DNA of 42,553 nt from an uncultured Dysgonomonas sp. (GTDB lineage: Bacteria; Bacteroidota; Bacteroidia; Bacteroidales; Dysgonomonadaceae), in NCBI GenBank assembly GCA_945273835.1, contig CALYPL010000017.1, positions 1 through 42,553 of the forward strand, in the 5' to 3' direction. This document shows positions 8,944 through 17,758 of the stretch, piece after piece. The notes under the pieces are model-generated. The model did not search any database and was not told where the DNA came from. It saw only the letters and a list, made by a program, of their open reading frames with translations. Position numbers and translations under genes: made by a program. Every line of letters begins with the position of its first letter. The first letter of the stretch is position 1.

Positions 8944-10053
8944 ATGAAAATGATTCCTTTTCTTGATCTGAAACGTGAGAATGCAACCTGTCTTACAGAA
9001 TTGCAAGATGCAATGTGTAGAGTTAGCGAATCGGGTTGGTATTTGCACGGAGAAGAAAAGGCTTTGTTTGAGGAACAGTTTGCAACCTTTTGCGGAGTTA
9101 AATATGCCATTGGAGTAGCAAATGGTCTTGACGCTTTGCGTCTTATATTATTGGCTTATAAGGAAATAGGCAGATTACATGATGGCGATGAAGTGATTTT
9201 ACCCGCCAACACATTTATAGCCACTGCATTAGCTGTTTCAGCCTGCAACTTGACGCCCGTATTTGCCGATTGTGATATAAAAACTTACAACATAGATCCT
9301 ATTTCGGTTCAGAACAAATTAACCGCTCGCACTCGTGCCATCATAGCCGTACACTTATACGGTCAGACAGCAGATATGAATGCCTTAAAATCAATTTCTG
9401 AAAACAATAAACTGATACTGATAGAGGATGCCGCTCAGGCACATGGTGCAACTTATCATCAAAAAAAAGCAGGAAGTTTAGCCGATGCGGCAGCATTCAG
9501 TTTTTATCCATCAAAAAATTTAGGTGCATTAGCTGATGCAGGAGCCGTAACAACTGACAATGACGAACTTGACGAAGTTATCCGCAGTCTTTGCAATTAT
9601 GGTTCATCTAAGAAATACGAATATCAGCACAAAGGAATAAATTCAAGAATGAGCGAATTGCAAGCAGCTGTTTTAAATGTCAAATTAAAACAGTTGGACG
9701 CAAACAATCTAAAGCGCAATCAGTTAGCACAAAATTACTCACAACACATTCACAACAATCATATAATCAAACCGTCAATCAGCAACAAAGGCGAACATGT
9801 TTTTCACTTATATGTAATCCGTTGCCAGAACAGAGATTCATTACAGGCGTATTTGACTAAATCAGGTATTCAGACACAGATACATTATCCGATTCCGATA
9901 CATAAGCAAGAAGCGTATAAAGAATATTCAAAATTGTCATTGCCTGTATCAGAACAACTCCAGAATGAGATTTTAAGCCTGCCCTTATATCCTACTCTAA
10001 AAGAAGTTGAGATAAACTACATTATCGAATCCTTAAATAATTGGCAAATTTAA
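8944..10053 (+). CDS. DegT/DnrJ/EryC1/StrS-family sugar aminotransferase
   Basis: This PLP-dependent aminotransferase of the nucleotide-sugar family (fold type I) has 369 residues. Features include the GLDALRL motif after the N-terminal strand, LPANTFIATALAV, AVHLYGQ, the PLP-binding IEDAAQAHGA, and the active-site lysine in FYPSKNLGALADAGAV. A typical NSRMSELQAAVL motif follows. It most resembles enzymes that aminate dTDP-3-keto-6-deoxyhexoses (FdtB/QdtB type), but the substrate cannot be fixed without its partners, which are absent here. The chosen ATG at 8944 starts MKMIPFLDL; ATG 8950 is equally possible, and an in-frame TTG at 8896 is less likely. It lies 57 nt after recN. There is no acetyltransferase, dehydratase or glycosyltransferase next to it. 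Confidence 0.9.
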   Translation: MKMIPFLDLKRENATCLTELQDAMCRVSESGWYLHGEEKALFEEQFATFCGVKYAIGVANGLDALRLILLAYKEIGRLHDGDEVILPANTFIATALAVSACNLTPVFADCDIKTYNIDPISVQNKLTARTRAIIAVHLYGQTADMNALKSISENNKLILIEDAAQAHGATYHQKKAGSLADAAAFSFYPSKNLGALADAGAVTTDNDELDEVIRSLCNYGSSKKYEYQHKGINSRMSELQAAVLNVKLKQLDANNLKRNQLAQNYSQHIHNNHIIKPSISNKGEHVFHLYVIRCQNRDSLQAYLTKSGIQTQIHYPIPIHKQEAYKEYSKLSLPVSEQLQNEILSLPLYPTLKEVEINYIIESLNNWQI

Positions 10054-10171
10054 ATAAGTGCAATAGAATTGGGTACAATTTACCTATTATCAAATAAATA
10101 GCTGTTAATTCATCAACGACAATATAACACATAGCCTTATTTTTTAAGTTTTATTATTGCGCAAAAAGCAT

Positions 10172-10179
10172 TAGATTTG
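10172..10179 (+). promoter_or_regulatory. -7 promoter element for pyrH-frr-rsgA
   Basis: TAGATTTG is an exact TAnnTTTG match, 18 nt before the pyrH ATG at 10198. It covers the TTG (10177) that would otherwise give an upstream in-frame start, so that start would not be transcribed. No good -33 TTTG was seen at normal spacing. Confidence 0.55.
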
Positions 10180-10197
10180 CACCATAGAACAGAAAAC

Positions 10198-10908
10198 ATG
10201 GCAAAATATAAAAGAATACTACTCAAACTTAGCGGCGAATCGCTGATGGGCAATCAACATTATGGTATAGACACCAATCGACTAAATGAATATGCCAAAC
10301 AGATTAAGGCTGTCGCAGGTATGGGTATCGAAATCAGTATTGTTATTGGCGGAGGAAATATTTTCAGAGGGCTAAGTGGTGCATCAGAAGGCTTTGACAG
10401 AGTGAAAGGCGACCAAATGGGTATGCTGGCAACTGTTATAAATAGTCTGGCACTCAGCTCTGCGTTAACAGCAATCGGGCAAAAATCAAGAGTGTTGACA
10501 GCCATCCGAATGGAACCTATCGGTGAGTTATACAGCAAATGGAAAGCTATTGAAGCCATGCAAAACGGAGAAATAGCAATCATTTCGTGCGGAACAGGAA
10601 ATCCGTTTTTTACAACCGATACAGGCTCTTCCCTTCGTGGTATTGAGGTTGAAGCAGATGTTATGCTGAAAGGAACACGTGTTGATGGTGTATACACGGC
10701 AGATCCGGAAAAAGACCCTTCAGCCACTAAATACGACAAAATATCGTATGACGAAGTTCTTAATAAACAGCTTAAAGTAATGGATCTGACGGCAACCGTC
10801 ATGTGTAAAGAAAACAACTTACCGATTGTAGTATTTGATATGGATACGCCGGGCAATCTGGAACGATTGATGAAAGGTGAAAACATCGGCACATTTGTAC
10901 ATGCATAG
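10198..10908 (+). CDS. pyrH: UMP kinase
   Basis: The hexameric bacterial UMP kinase converts UMP to UDP with ATP. Its 236 residues match the family. It belongs to the amino-acid-kinase fold: KRILLKLSGESLMG at the N-terminus binds phosphates, GGGNIFRG and GDQMGMLAT form the UMP pocket, and GTGNPFFTTDTGS with GTRVDGVYTADP forms the nucleotide site. The start at ATG 10198 (MAKYKRI) is preferred over an upstream in-frame TTG because the latter lies inside the -7 promoter element. frr follows after 30 nt and rsgA after that, so this is a three-gene nucleotide/translation operon. pyrH-frr adjacency is common in bacteria. Confidence 0.97.
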   Translation: MAKYKRILLKLSGESLMGNQHYGIDTNRLNEYAKQIKAVAGMGIEISIVIGGGNIFRGLSGASEGFDRVKGDQMGMLATVINSLALSSALTAIGQKSRVLTAIRMEPIGELYSKWKAIEAMQNGEIAIISCGTGNPFFTTDTGSSLRGIEVEADVMLKGTRVDGVYTADPEKDPSATKYDKISYDEVLNKQLKVMDLTATVMCKENNLPIVVFDMDTPGNLERLMKGENIGTFVHA

Positions 10909-10938
10909 AATTAAAAACTAAAAAATATATAACGTATT

Positions 10939-11502
10939 ATGGCAACAGATATACAGCAAATCAATAAAAATGCAGAGTCCAAGATGCAATCAACCATCGA
11001 GTTTTTGGATGAGGCTTTAGCGCACATACGAGCAGGCAAAGCAAATCCACGTATTCTTGATGGTGTCAAACTCGATTATTACGGTACACTTACCCCGTTG
11101 AGCGGAGTAGCTTCAATCAGTACTCCCGATGCACGTACAATCGTTATACAACCTTGGGAAAAACAAATGCTGAAAGAAATTGAGAAAGCTCTTATCAATT
11201 CTGAAGTAGGAATCATGCCCGACAATAACGGAGAAATGATCCGACTTAATATTCCGCCACTTACCGAAGAGCGACGTAAAGCATTGGTTAAACAATCGAA
11301 ACAAGAAGCCGAAGAAGCCAAAATAAGTGTACGTAACGCCCGTCGTGATGCTATTGAAGCCATTAAGAAATCGGTTAAAGACGGTGTGGCTGAAGACGTT
11401 GCTAAAGATGCAGAAAACGAAATGCAAAAACTTCACGATAAATTCATAAAGAAAATCGACGAAGTATTCGCTGCTAAAGAAAAAGAAATAATGACTGTAT
11501 AA
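10939..11502 (+). CDS. frr: Ribosome recycling factor
   Basis: RRF, together with EF-G, splits post-termination ribosomes. At 187 residues it matches family length. The hallmark segment [14 protein letters not shown] and the following DYYG, the hinge region, and [15 protein letters not shown] are all present. The C-terminal arm is a long charged helix rich in Lys/Glu/Ala, as expected of the three-helix bundle. It lies between pyrH (30 nt upstream) and rsgA (18 nt downstream), a compact operon. Nothing unusual was seen. Confidence 0.98.
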   Translation: MATDIQQINKNAESKMQSTIEFLDEALAHIRAGKANPRILDGVKLDYYGTLTPLSGVASISTPDARTIVIQPWEKQMLKEIEKALINSEVGIMPDNNGEMIRLNIPPLTEERRKALVKQSKQEAEEAKISVRNARRDAIEAIKKSVKDGVAEDVAKDAENEMQKLHDKFIKKIDEVFAAKEKEIMTV

Positions 11503-11520
11503 ACAGATACATTCTATTGA

Positions 11521-12450
11521 ATGACAAATGGCTTGATCATCAAAAATACAGGAAGTTGGTACCTTGTCCGCACCGAAAACGGTAAAGACGTTGAATGCAA
11601 AATAAGAGGTAACTTCCGTTTGAAGGATATTAAAAGTACAAACCCTGTTGCCGTAGGCGACAGGGTTTGTATTACCCTAACTCCTGAAGGATCGGGGTTA
11701 ATTACCGAAATAGAAGACCGTAAAAATTATATAATCAGAAAGTCGTCTAATCTTTCCAAACAATCACATATCATAGCAGCCAATATAGACTTATGTTTTC
11801 TGATCGTAACAATAAGCCAACCCTATACTTCAACGGTTTTTATTGACCGATTTCTGGCTTCTGCCGAAGCGTATCGTGTTCCGGTGAATATTGTAATCAA
11901 CAAAACAGATATCTATACTCCGGAGGAAACTGAATACATGGAAGCCCTATGCAGTATGTACGAACATATCGGTTATCCCTGCATAAAAATATCAGCGCTG
12001 CATAACGAAGGGCTTGATTTGCTTCGGGAAAAAATGAGAAACAACATAACTCTATTTTCAGGTCATTCAGGTGTAGGCAAATCTACCCTGATAAATTCAT
12101 TAATACCCGATGCCCGACTTAAAACAGGCGCTATATCTGATTATCATGCCAAAGGGATGCACACAACCACTTTTTCCGAAATGGTAGAGATACCCGGAGG
12201 AGGTTATCTAATAGACACTCCCGGTATCAAAGGATTTGGAACTATAAATATGGAACGGGAAGAAATCTCGCATTATTTTCCCGAAATTTTTAAATTCTCC
12301 GATAAGTGTCGTTTCAATAATTGTATGCACATCAACGAGCCGGGATGCGCCGTGCGTGGTGCGGTTGAAGAACATTATATAAGCGAAAGCCGTTATAAAT
12401 CTTACCTAAACATGGTTGAGGAAGAGACGAGCGAGAAATATCGCAAATAA
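11521..12450 (+). CDS. rsgA: Ribosome small-subunit maturation GTPase RsgA
   Basis: RsgA (YjeQ) is a circularly permuted GTPase that checks late 30S assembly. The 309 residues show an N-terminal OB-fold (about 1-75). The G motifs then appear in permuted order: G4 NKTD (127-130), G1 GHSGVGKST (181-189), the Thr-rich switch HTTT (214-217) and G3 DTPG (232-235). The C-terminal zinc knuckle has Cys263, Cys268, His270 and Cys276. All essential residues are present. It starts at ATG 11521, 18 nt after frr, so ribosome recycling and 30S maturation are likely coexpressed. No terminator was recognised right after it. Confidence 0.97.
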   Translation: MTNGLIIKNTGSWYLVRTENGKDVECKIRGNFRLKDIKSTNPVAVGDRVCITLTPEGSGLITEIEDRKNYIIRKSSNLSKQSHIIAANIDLCFLIVTISQPYTSTVFIDRFLASAEAYRVPVNIVINKTDIYTPEETEYMEALCSMYEHIGYPCIKISALHNEGLDLLREKMRNNITLFSGHSGVGKSTLINSLIPDARLKTGAISDYHAKGMHTTTFSEMVEIPGGGYLIDTPGIKGFGTINMEREEISHYFPEIFKFSDKCRFNNCMHINEPGCAVRGAVEEHYISESRYKSYLNMVEEETSEKYRK

Positions 12451-12689
12451 CGTTTTCAAATCTTCGCATTGATTTATCAAAAGTGAATTAAAAAAAATCA
12501 TAATATGCGCATCAATACTGAAATTTGAGAACAGACATGCGTTTATTAACATTAAGTTTTCTATGATTTTGAAAAATTCGTTATTTTTATTGTATTATTA
12601 ATTTCATACAAATATATGATTTCGTGCGAACGAATTATTTTATGTAAATACGCTTCGTTTAATGAAACAAAATCTTAACGACAGGTAAA
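12451..12689. other. 239-nt intergenic region between rsgA and cls with an inverted repeat
   Basis: No gene is seen here. AATTCGTT (12575-12582) is repeated in inverted form as AACGAATT (12629-12636), 46 nt apart, and a short TTCG/CGAA palindrome (12621-12630) overlaps the second arm. The region is strongly AT-rich and presumably holds the cls promoter, but no clean TTTG/TAnnTTTG pair was found. Confidence 0.35.
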
Positions 12690-14126
12690 ATGTTGTGGAA
12701 TTTACTTACGGCTGATCATTTCATTTTAGGATTTCAATTACTGTATATTTTTTCAGCAATCGGGGTCATCTTTGTGATCATCTTAGAAAACCGTAATCCT
12801 CTAAAAACAATAGCATGGACGTTAATTTTGATTTTTCTTCCATTGCTCGGACTAATCATATTTTTCTTTTTTGGCGAAGATGGACGTAAAAAACGTCTGA
12901 TATCGCACAAAATGTTCAAGAAACTTAACAGAAAGACCTTAGCCAGATTTGAGAGAGACGAGGTTATGGAGTCTCCCGAAGGATATACAGGAATAGTCAG
13001 TCTGATCAAGAAACTTAAAGGCTCTTCGGTTTACAATGGTAATAAGATTACTTTCTATACTGATGGCGAAAGCAAGTTCAAAGCCTTGCTTGAAGAAATA
13101 AATAAAGCCGAGAAATTTATTCATATACAATATTATATTTACATGGATGACGAGATCGGGCGGAAAGTAAGGGATGCCCTTATACAAAAAGCTTCGGAAG
13201 GAGTCAAAGTCCGTCTGATCTATGATGATGTAGGCTCATGGAAAGCCAAGCGGCGTTTTTTCAACGACATGCAGAAACACGGTATTGACGTTCAACCTTT
13301 TCTGAAAGTGACTTTCAGATTTTTAGCAAGCCGGGTTAATTACCGTAATCACCGTAAAGTAGTAGTAATAGACGGTAAAGTCGGTTTTGTTGGGGGGATG
13401 AATATTGCTGACCGTTACATCAAAGGTATAAATAACGGTGTTTGGCGTGATAGTCATATAAAAGTTGAAGGCAAGGCAGTTGCAGGTTTGCAAACCGCTT
13501 TTCTTGTTGATTGGTATTATTCTCGTAAAGAATTTCTGGCATCAGATCATTACTTCCCTCAAACTGAGGTAAAAGGCGACAATCTGATGCAGATAATAAC
13601 AGCCGGACCTATCGGTTTGTATAAATCCATTCATCTCAGTTTTCTCGAAGCCATTTATAATGCCAAAGAATCCATTTACATCCAAACTCCCTATTTCATA
13701 CCCACTGATGCACTTATGCTGGCTATTCAGACAGCTTCTTTGCGGGGAATTGACGTACGGCTGATGATACCCCGCCGTTGCGACACAACTTTTGTACATA
13801 TAGCAACACAATCTTTTCTGCAGGAAATACTGGATGCCAAAGTTAAAGTATATTTTTTCGAAGCTGGATTCCTGCACTCCAAACTTATGATTATTGACAG
13901 CAACCTGGTCATAACCGGTTCGGCTAATATGGACATACGCAGTTTTGAACATAACTTCGAGATTGATGCATTTATATATAATGAGACAACTTGTTCAAAA
14001 GCTAAAGAGATATTTTTTGACGATATGGCTCAATCAACATTACTTTTAGCCAAAGAATGGCAATCACGGTCAAGAATCAAAAAACTCAAAGAATCCATAG
14101 TCAGACTTTTTTCTCCTCTTTTATAA
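12690..14126 (+). CDS. cls: Cardiolipin synthase
   Basis: This phospholipase-D superfamily enzyme joins two phosphatidylglycerols into cardiolipin in the inner membrane. The 478 residues match ClsA-type length. Two N-terminal membrane helices (about 10-32 and 40-61) are followed by two HKD catalytic motifs. The first has His221, Lys223 and Asp228 within NYRNHRKVVVID. The second has His396, Lys398 and Asp403 within LHSKLMIID followed by TGSANMD. Both motifs are intact. A thioredoxin-fold gene starts 9 nt downstream, so the two may share a transcript. No PG-synthesis genes are adjacent. Confidence 0.95.
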   Translation: MLWNLLTADHFILGFQLLYIFSAIGVIFVIILENRNPLKTIAWTLILIFLPLLGLIIFFFFGEDGRKKRLISHKMFKKLNRKTLARFERDEVMESPEGYTGIVSLIKKLKGSSVYNGNKITFYTDGESKFKALLEEINKAEKFIHIQYYIYMDDEIGRKVRDALIQKASEGVKVRLIYDDVGSWKAKRRFFNDMQKHGIDVQPFLKVTFRFLASRVNYRNHRKVVVIDGKVGFVGGMNIADRYIKGINNGVWRDSHIKVEGKAVAGLQTAFLVDWYYSRKEFLASDHYFPQTEVKGDNLMQIITAGPIGLYKSIHLSFLEAIYNAKESIYIQTPYFIPTDALMLAIQTASLRGIDVRLMIPRRCDTTFVHIATQSFLQEILDAKVKVYFFEAGFLHSKLMIIDSNLVITGSANMDIRSFEHNFEIDAFIYNETTCSKAKEIFFDDMAQSTLLLAKEWQSRSRIKKLKESIVRLFSPLL

Positions 14127-14135
14127 AAATAAAAT

Positions 14136-15305
14136 ATGTATAAAAAACTTTTCTTTACAATAACTTTCACATTAGCAGTTTATATCACGTCATCGGCACA
14201 GAAGATCACCATATCCATGCTTCAGGAAGCAAATCAGCCTTATGTATTTGTATTGAATCAAGGTCTTACACTTGATACAATACAGAATGGGCGACTCAAT
14301 TTCGCCGGAAACACGGTAATCGATATTCCTGAAACTTACAAAGATTATATCGGTGTAGGTATCTTTAGCATAAAAGACAAGCAATCAATATTTCTTATTG
14401 TAAATCATGAAGATTTCGAAATGAATATTAATAATGCACGACCTAAGTTTATAAACTCTGCCGAGAATAATTATTTATACGATTCATTATTCGGTAACGA
14501 ACCTAAAATTAACGACACAACTTTATATGCCCCTCATTTCCTGACTTTTCTTCGTTTCATTCAACAACAAAACCAAGTATTACAATCAGGTAACGATTTA
14601 ATGAGAAAATTGCAAACCAGACAATATGCTACAGATCAGTTAGATTTTGATCGGCTATACACGAGCGGGCTATGGTTTTTTGCAATTGATAACTTGATGA
14701 AGATGGAAAGCAATCAAACTATGATGGGAGAAGATTTTATAAAAATATTAAAACGTATCCGTTCTCCGAAAGTATTTGAAAGCTTATCCAAAAATTTAGT
14801 CACCATTATGGAACAATATGGTCTTGAAGATGCTTTTGAAATCACAGTGCCTTTTATACAGAATTCAGGGCGAATTGAAGTTCCTAAAGGTAAATTATTT
14901 GATGCTTTCCAAAAAGCTAAATTCAGAAAAGGGATGATAGCTCCCACGCTTGAAGGGCGTAAAAATGAATTGAAAGAAACAGCTCTAAAAAAGACCATTG
15001 TGATTTTCTACGATCCCGAATGCCATAATTGCGAAGCACAACTCGAACAGTTATCTGCTAACTATAAAAAGCTGTTGGATCAAGGAATACAGATTATATC
15101 TGTTTCATCAGCTGATGATATGTCGAAAGACAATTTGGATAAAAAACGTTTCCCTTGGAAAAATAAACTTTGTGATTTCAAAGGCTTCGTCGGCAATAAC
15201 TTTAAGAATTACGGAGTAATTAGCACTCCTACTCTATTTTTATTGGATAATGAAGATAAACTAATTGGCAGATATGCATTATTTTCAGAAATGAAATTGA
15301 TGTAA
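14136..15305 (+). CDS. Exported thioredoxin-fold protein (TlpA/AhpC-TSA-like)
   Basis: This 389-residue protein has a signal peptide (about residues 1-21, ending SSAQ). A Bacteroidota-type N-terminal region of about 260 residues of unknown function follows, then a C-terminal thioredoxin-like domain (about 280-389). The redox motif is CHNC in FYDPECHNCEAQL. The later cis-Pro region STPTLFLLD is present, so a dithiol-disulfide or reductase activity in the periplasm is plausible. The layout resembles DUF5106-type thioredoxin proteins of gut Bacteroidales; that subfamily name is a guess. It lies 9 nt after cls. The protein ends shortly after the last beta strand, so the C-terminus is slightly short for TlpA but not clearly truncated. 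Confidence 0.75.
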   Translation: MYKKLFFTITFTLAVYITSSAQKITISMLQEANQPYVFVLNQGLTLDTIQNGRLNFAGNTVIDIPETYKDYIGVGIFSIKDKQSIFLIVNHEDFEMNINNARPKFINSAENNYLYDSLFGNEPKINDTTLYAPHFLTFLRFIQQQNQVLQSGNDLMRKLQTRQYATDQLDFDRLYTSGLWFFAIDNLMKMESNQTMMGEDFIKILKRIRSPKVFESLSKNLVTIMEQYGLEDAFEITVPFIQNSGRIEVPKGKLFDAFQKAKFRKGMIAPTLEGRKNELKETALKKTIVIFYDPECHNCEAQLEQLSANYKKLLDQGIQIISVSSADDMSKDNLDKKRFPWKNKLCDFKGFVGNNFKNYGVISTPTLFLLDNEDKLIGRYALFSEMKLM

Positions 15306-15356
15306 TAATCAGTCAGCTAATCTTAAAATCAGATTCAAACAAAAGGTTAAGTGATA

Positions 15357-15386
15357 TTTGTTTCTGTTAAAAAAGATATATCTTTG
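15357..15386 (+). promoter_or_regulatory. Near-consensus promoter of gmd-fcl
   Basis: TTTG (15357-15360) and TATCTTTG (15379-15386) are separated by 18 nt, a good match to the TTTG/TAnnTTTG form. The gmd ATG is at 15453, leaving an AT-rich leader of about 60 nt. Confidence 0.7.
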
Positions 15387-15452
15387 TATAATCTATAAAT
15401 AGATTTTATAAAAATATAAAATAACTATAAAATAGGATTAAGGTCATAAATA

Positions 15453-16604
15453 ATGAGAAAGACAGCACTGATAACAGGTATTACGGGACAAGATGGCGCT
15501 TATTTGGCCGAGTTTTTGCTAAAAAAAGGTTATATAGTTCACGGTATTAAACGCCGGTCTTCGCTATTCAATACAGAACGTATTGACCATTTATATCAGG
15601 ATCCCCATGAAGATCATCGGGATTTATTCCTGCATTATGGTGATATGACTGACAGCATGAATTTAACACGCATAATTGGTGATATACAGCCCGACGAGAT
15701 ATACAATCTTGCCGCAATGAGCCATGTTAAAGTAAGTTTTGACACACCCGAGTATACCGCCAATGCGGACGGAATAGGTACTTTGCGATTACTTGAAGCC
15801 GTAAGATTATTAAATCTTACAGAAAAGACCCGCATATATCAGGCTTCTACTTCCGAACTGTATGGTTTAGTGCAAGAAGTACCTCAAAAAGAAACCACGC
15901 CGTTTTATCCCCGCAGCCCTTACGCAGTTGCTAAACTATACGCATATTGGATTACAGTCAATTATAGAGAAGCATACGGTATGCACGCCAGCAATGGAAT
16001 ATTGTTCAACCATGAGTCACCGTTGCGTGGCGAAACATTTGTGACACGCAAAGTAACACGTGCCGTATCACGAATTGTTTTAGGACTTCAAAATATGGTA
16101 TTCATGGGTAACCTTTCAAGCAAGAGAGATTGGGGACACGCTAAAGATTACATAAAAGCAATGTATCTGATATTACAACAAGATAAAGCAGATGACTATG
16201 TTATATCTACAGGCATCACAACCACGATTCGTGACTTTATCCGTATGGCTTTCGATGAAGTAGGCGTAACCGTTGATTTCAAAGGCGAAGGCGACAAAGA
16301 AACCGGTTTTATAACAGCAATCGACAAAAACAAATTCAAGGAAGTTGTAGGAGAAAAATACCTCGAATCTTTTGAGAAACGAATAGGAGAAACGGTTGTT
16401 GGCGTTGATCCTGCTTATTACCGACCAACTGAAGTTGATTTGCTCATCGGCGACAGTACAAAAGCACGCACTCAATTAGGATGGAAACCGGAGTATAATT
16501 TAGAGCAATTATGTCAGGAAATGGTTTTGAGTGATCTTTTGTTAATGAAAAAAGAAGAATATCTGAAAAATGGAGGTTATAGAATCCTCAACTATTTTGA
16601 ATAG
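15453..16604 (+). CDS. gmd: GDP-mannose 4,6-dehydratase
   Basis: GMD converts GDP-mannose to GDP-4-keto-6-deoxymannose with bound NADP. The 383 residues are typical. The Rossmann motif is GITGQDG (residues 9-15). The catalytic set is Thr133 and Glu135 (STSE) and the YxxxK pair Tyr157/Lys161. The substrate loop contains [15 protein letters not shown], as in authentic Gmd. It has its own promoter and is followed 9 nt later by fcl, so the two-step route to GDP-L-fucose is one operon. The fucose may go to surface polysaccharides or to protein O-glycans, which are common in Bacteroidales; that destination is inference. Confidence 0.97.
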   Translation: MRKTALITGITGQDGAYLAEFLLKKGYIVHGIKRRSSLFNTERIDHLYQDPHEDHRDLFLHYGDMTDSMNLTRIIGDIQPDEIYNLAAMSHVKVSFDTPEYTANADGIGTLRLLEAVRLLNLTEKTRIYQASTSELYGLVQEVPQKETTPFYPRSPYAVAKLYAYWITVNYREAYGMHASNGILFNHESPLRGETFVTRKVTRAVSRIVLGLQNMVFMGNLSSKRDWGHAKDYIKAMYLILQQDKADDYVISTGITTTIRDFIRMAFDEVGVTVDFKGEGDKETGFITAIDKNKFKEVVGEKYLESFEKRIGETVVGVDPAYYRPTEVDLLIGDSTKARTQLGWKPEYNLEQLCQEMVLSDLLLMKKEEYLKNGGYRILNYFE

Positions 16605-16613
16605 AAAATTTCT

Positions 16614-17708
16614 ATGATAGATAAAAATGCTAAAATATATATTGCCGGACATAAGGGACTTGTTGGCTCGGCAATTTTGAAGAACCTCCAAAGTAAGGGC
16701 TATAAAAACTTTGTACTCAGAAGCCATAAAGAGCTTGATCTGACAGACCAGAAAGAGGTAGCAGATTTCTTTGCAAAAGAAAAGCCTGAATATGTGATTC
16801 TTGCAGCAGCCAAAGTTGGTGGCATTATTGCGAATAATACATACCGTGCGCAGTTTATTTACGAAAACATGATGATACAGAATAATGTTATTCATCAGTC
16901 TTACTTAAATAAAGTAAAAAAATTAGTTTTCTTGGGAAGCACCTGCATCTATCCGAAAGAAGCACCTCAGCCCATGAAAGAAGATGTGCTTCTGACATCA
17001 CCGCTTGAATATACAAACGAACCATATGCAATCGCTAAAATTGCCGGAATAAAAATGTGTGAAAGCTATAACCTGCAATATGGAACAAATTATATTGCAG
17101 TTATGCCCACTAATTTATATGGACCGAATGATAATTTCAATCTTGAAACCTCACATGTACTTCCGGCACTTGTCAGAAAGATACATTTAGGTAAGTGCTT
17201 GGAGAATGACGATTGGGATTCTATCAGAAAAGATTTAAAATGCAGACCTATTAAAAACATTTCAAATAATTCAAGCAAAAGCGAAATTTTAGAAATTTTT
17301 GCTAAATTTGGCGTCTCAAAAGATGCTAATCTCAGCAATGTTTCAGTTGAGATATGGGGCTCAGGCAAGCCTAAAAGAGAGTTCCTCTGGAGTGAGGACA
17401 TGGCTGACGCTACAGTTTTTATCATGGAAACTGTAAACTTTTCTGATCTGATTGATGTTAATAAAGAAGTCAGAAATACACATATTAACATTGGAACAGG
17501 TGTAGATATATCTATTAAAGAAATTGCAAACCTATTAAAAGAGCTGATAGGTTATAAAGGAAAATTCATATACAACACTGAGAAGCCCGATGGAACAATG
17601 AAAAAACTAACTGACGTAACTAAATTAAACTCATTAGGTTGGAAGCATCGGATTGATATACATGAAGGACTTTCCCAAATTTATGAGTGGTATATCAAGA
17701 ATCTCTAA
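16614..17708 (+). CDS. fcl: GDP-L-fucose synthase
   Basis: This epimerase/reductase turns GDP-4-keto-6-deoxymannose into GDP-L-fucose. The N-terminal Rossmann loop is AGHKGLVGSA (residues 11-20). The catalytic serine is in GSTCIYP (Ser109), with YxxxK at Tyr138/Lys142. At 364 residues it is about 40 longer than the E. coli enzyme (321). The extra sequence lies at about residues 194-245, between the HLGK segment and EIWGSGKPKREFLW. It is charged and Ser/Asn/Lys-rich. Longer Fcl proteins of this kind are, as I recall, usual in Bacteroidota. It is cotranscribed with gmd (9 nt apart). Function is secure; the role of the insert is not known to me. Confidence 0.96.
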   Translation: MIDKNAKIYIAGHKGLVGSAILKNLQSKGYKNFVLRSHKELDLTDQKEVADFFAKEKPEYVILAAAKVGGIIANNTYRAQFIYENMMIQNNVIHQSYLNKVKKLVFLGSTCIYPKEAPQPMKEDVLLTSPLEYTNEPYAIAKIAGIKMCESYNLQYGTNYIAVMPTNLYGPNDNFNLETSHVLPALVRKIHLGKCLENDDWDSIRKDLKCRPIKNISNNSSKSEILEIFAKFGVSKDANLSNVSVEIWGSGKPKREFLWSEDMADATVFIMETVNFSDLIDVNKEVRNTHINIGTGVDISIKEIANLLKELIGYKGKFIYNTEKPDGTMKKLTDVTKLNSLGWKHRIDIHEGLSQIYEWYIKNL

Positions 17709-17713
17709 TATTT

Positions 17714-17758
17714 GATTTTAAAGAATCTCATTTAATTAATAAATTAATTTTTTAAGTT
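17714..17758 (+). promoter_or_regulatory. A/T-only leader of the porin gene
   Basis: The 28 nt before the ATG contain a single G and otherwise only A and T, including a perfect AATTAAT/ATTAATT inverted repeat (17734-17749, 2-nt spacer). Highly expressed Bacteroidota genes often have A/T-rich, unstructured leaders instead of a Shine-Dalgarno site. A near -7 element (AATATTTG, 17707-17714, one mismatch) overlaps the fcl stop. Confidence 0.4.

Noticed and set aside
10177-10197. TTG start extending pyrH upstream
   Set aside because: The TTG lies inside the -7 element TAGATTTG, so it would be before or at the transcription start. ATG 10198 gives the normal MAKYKRI N-terminus.
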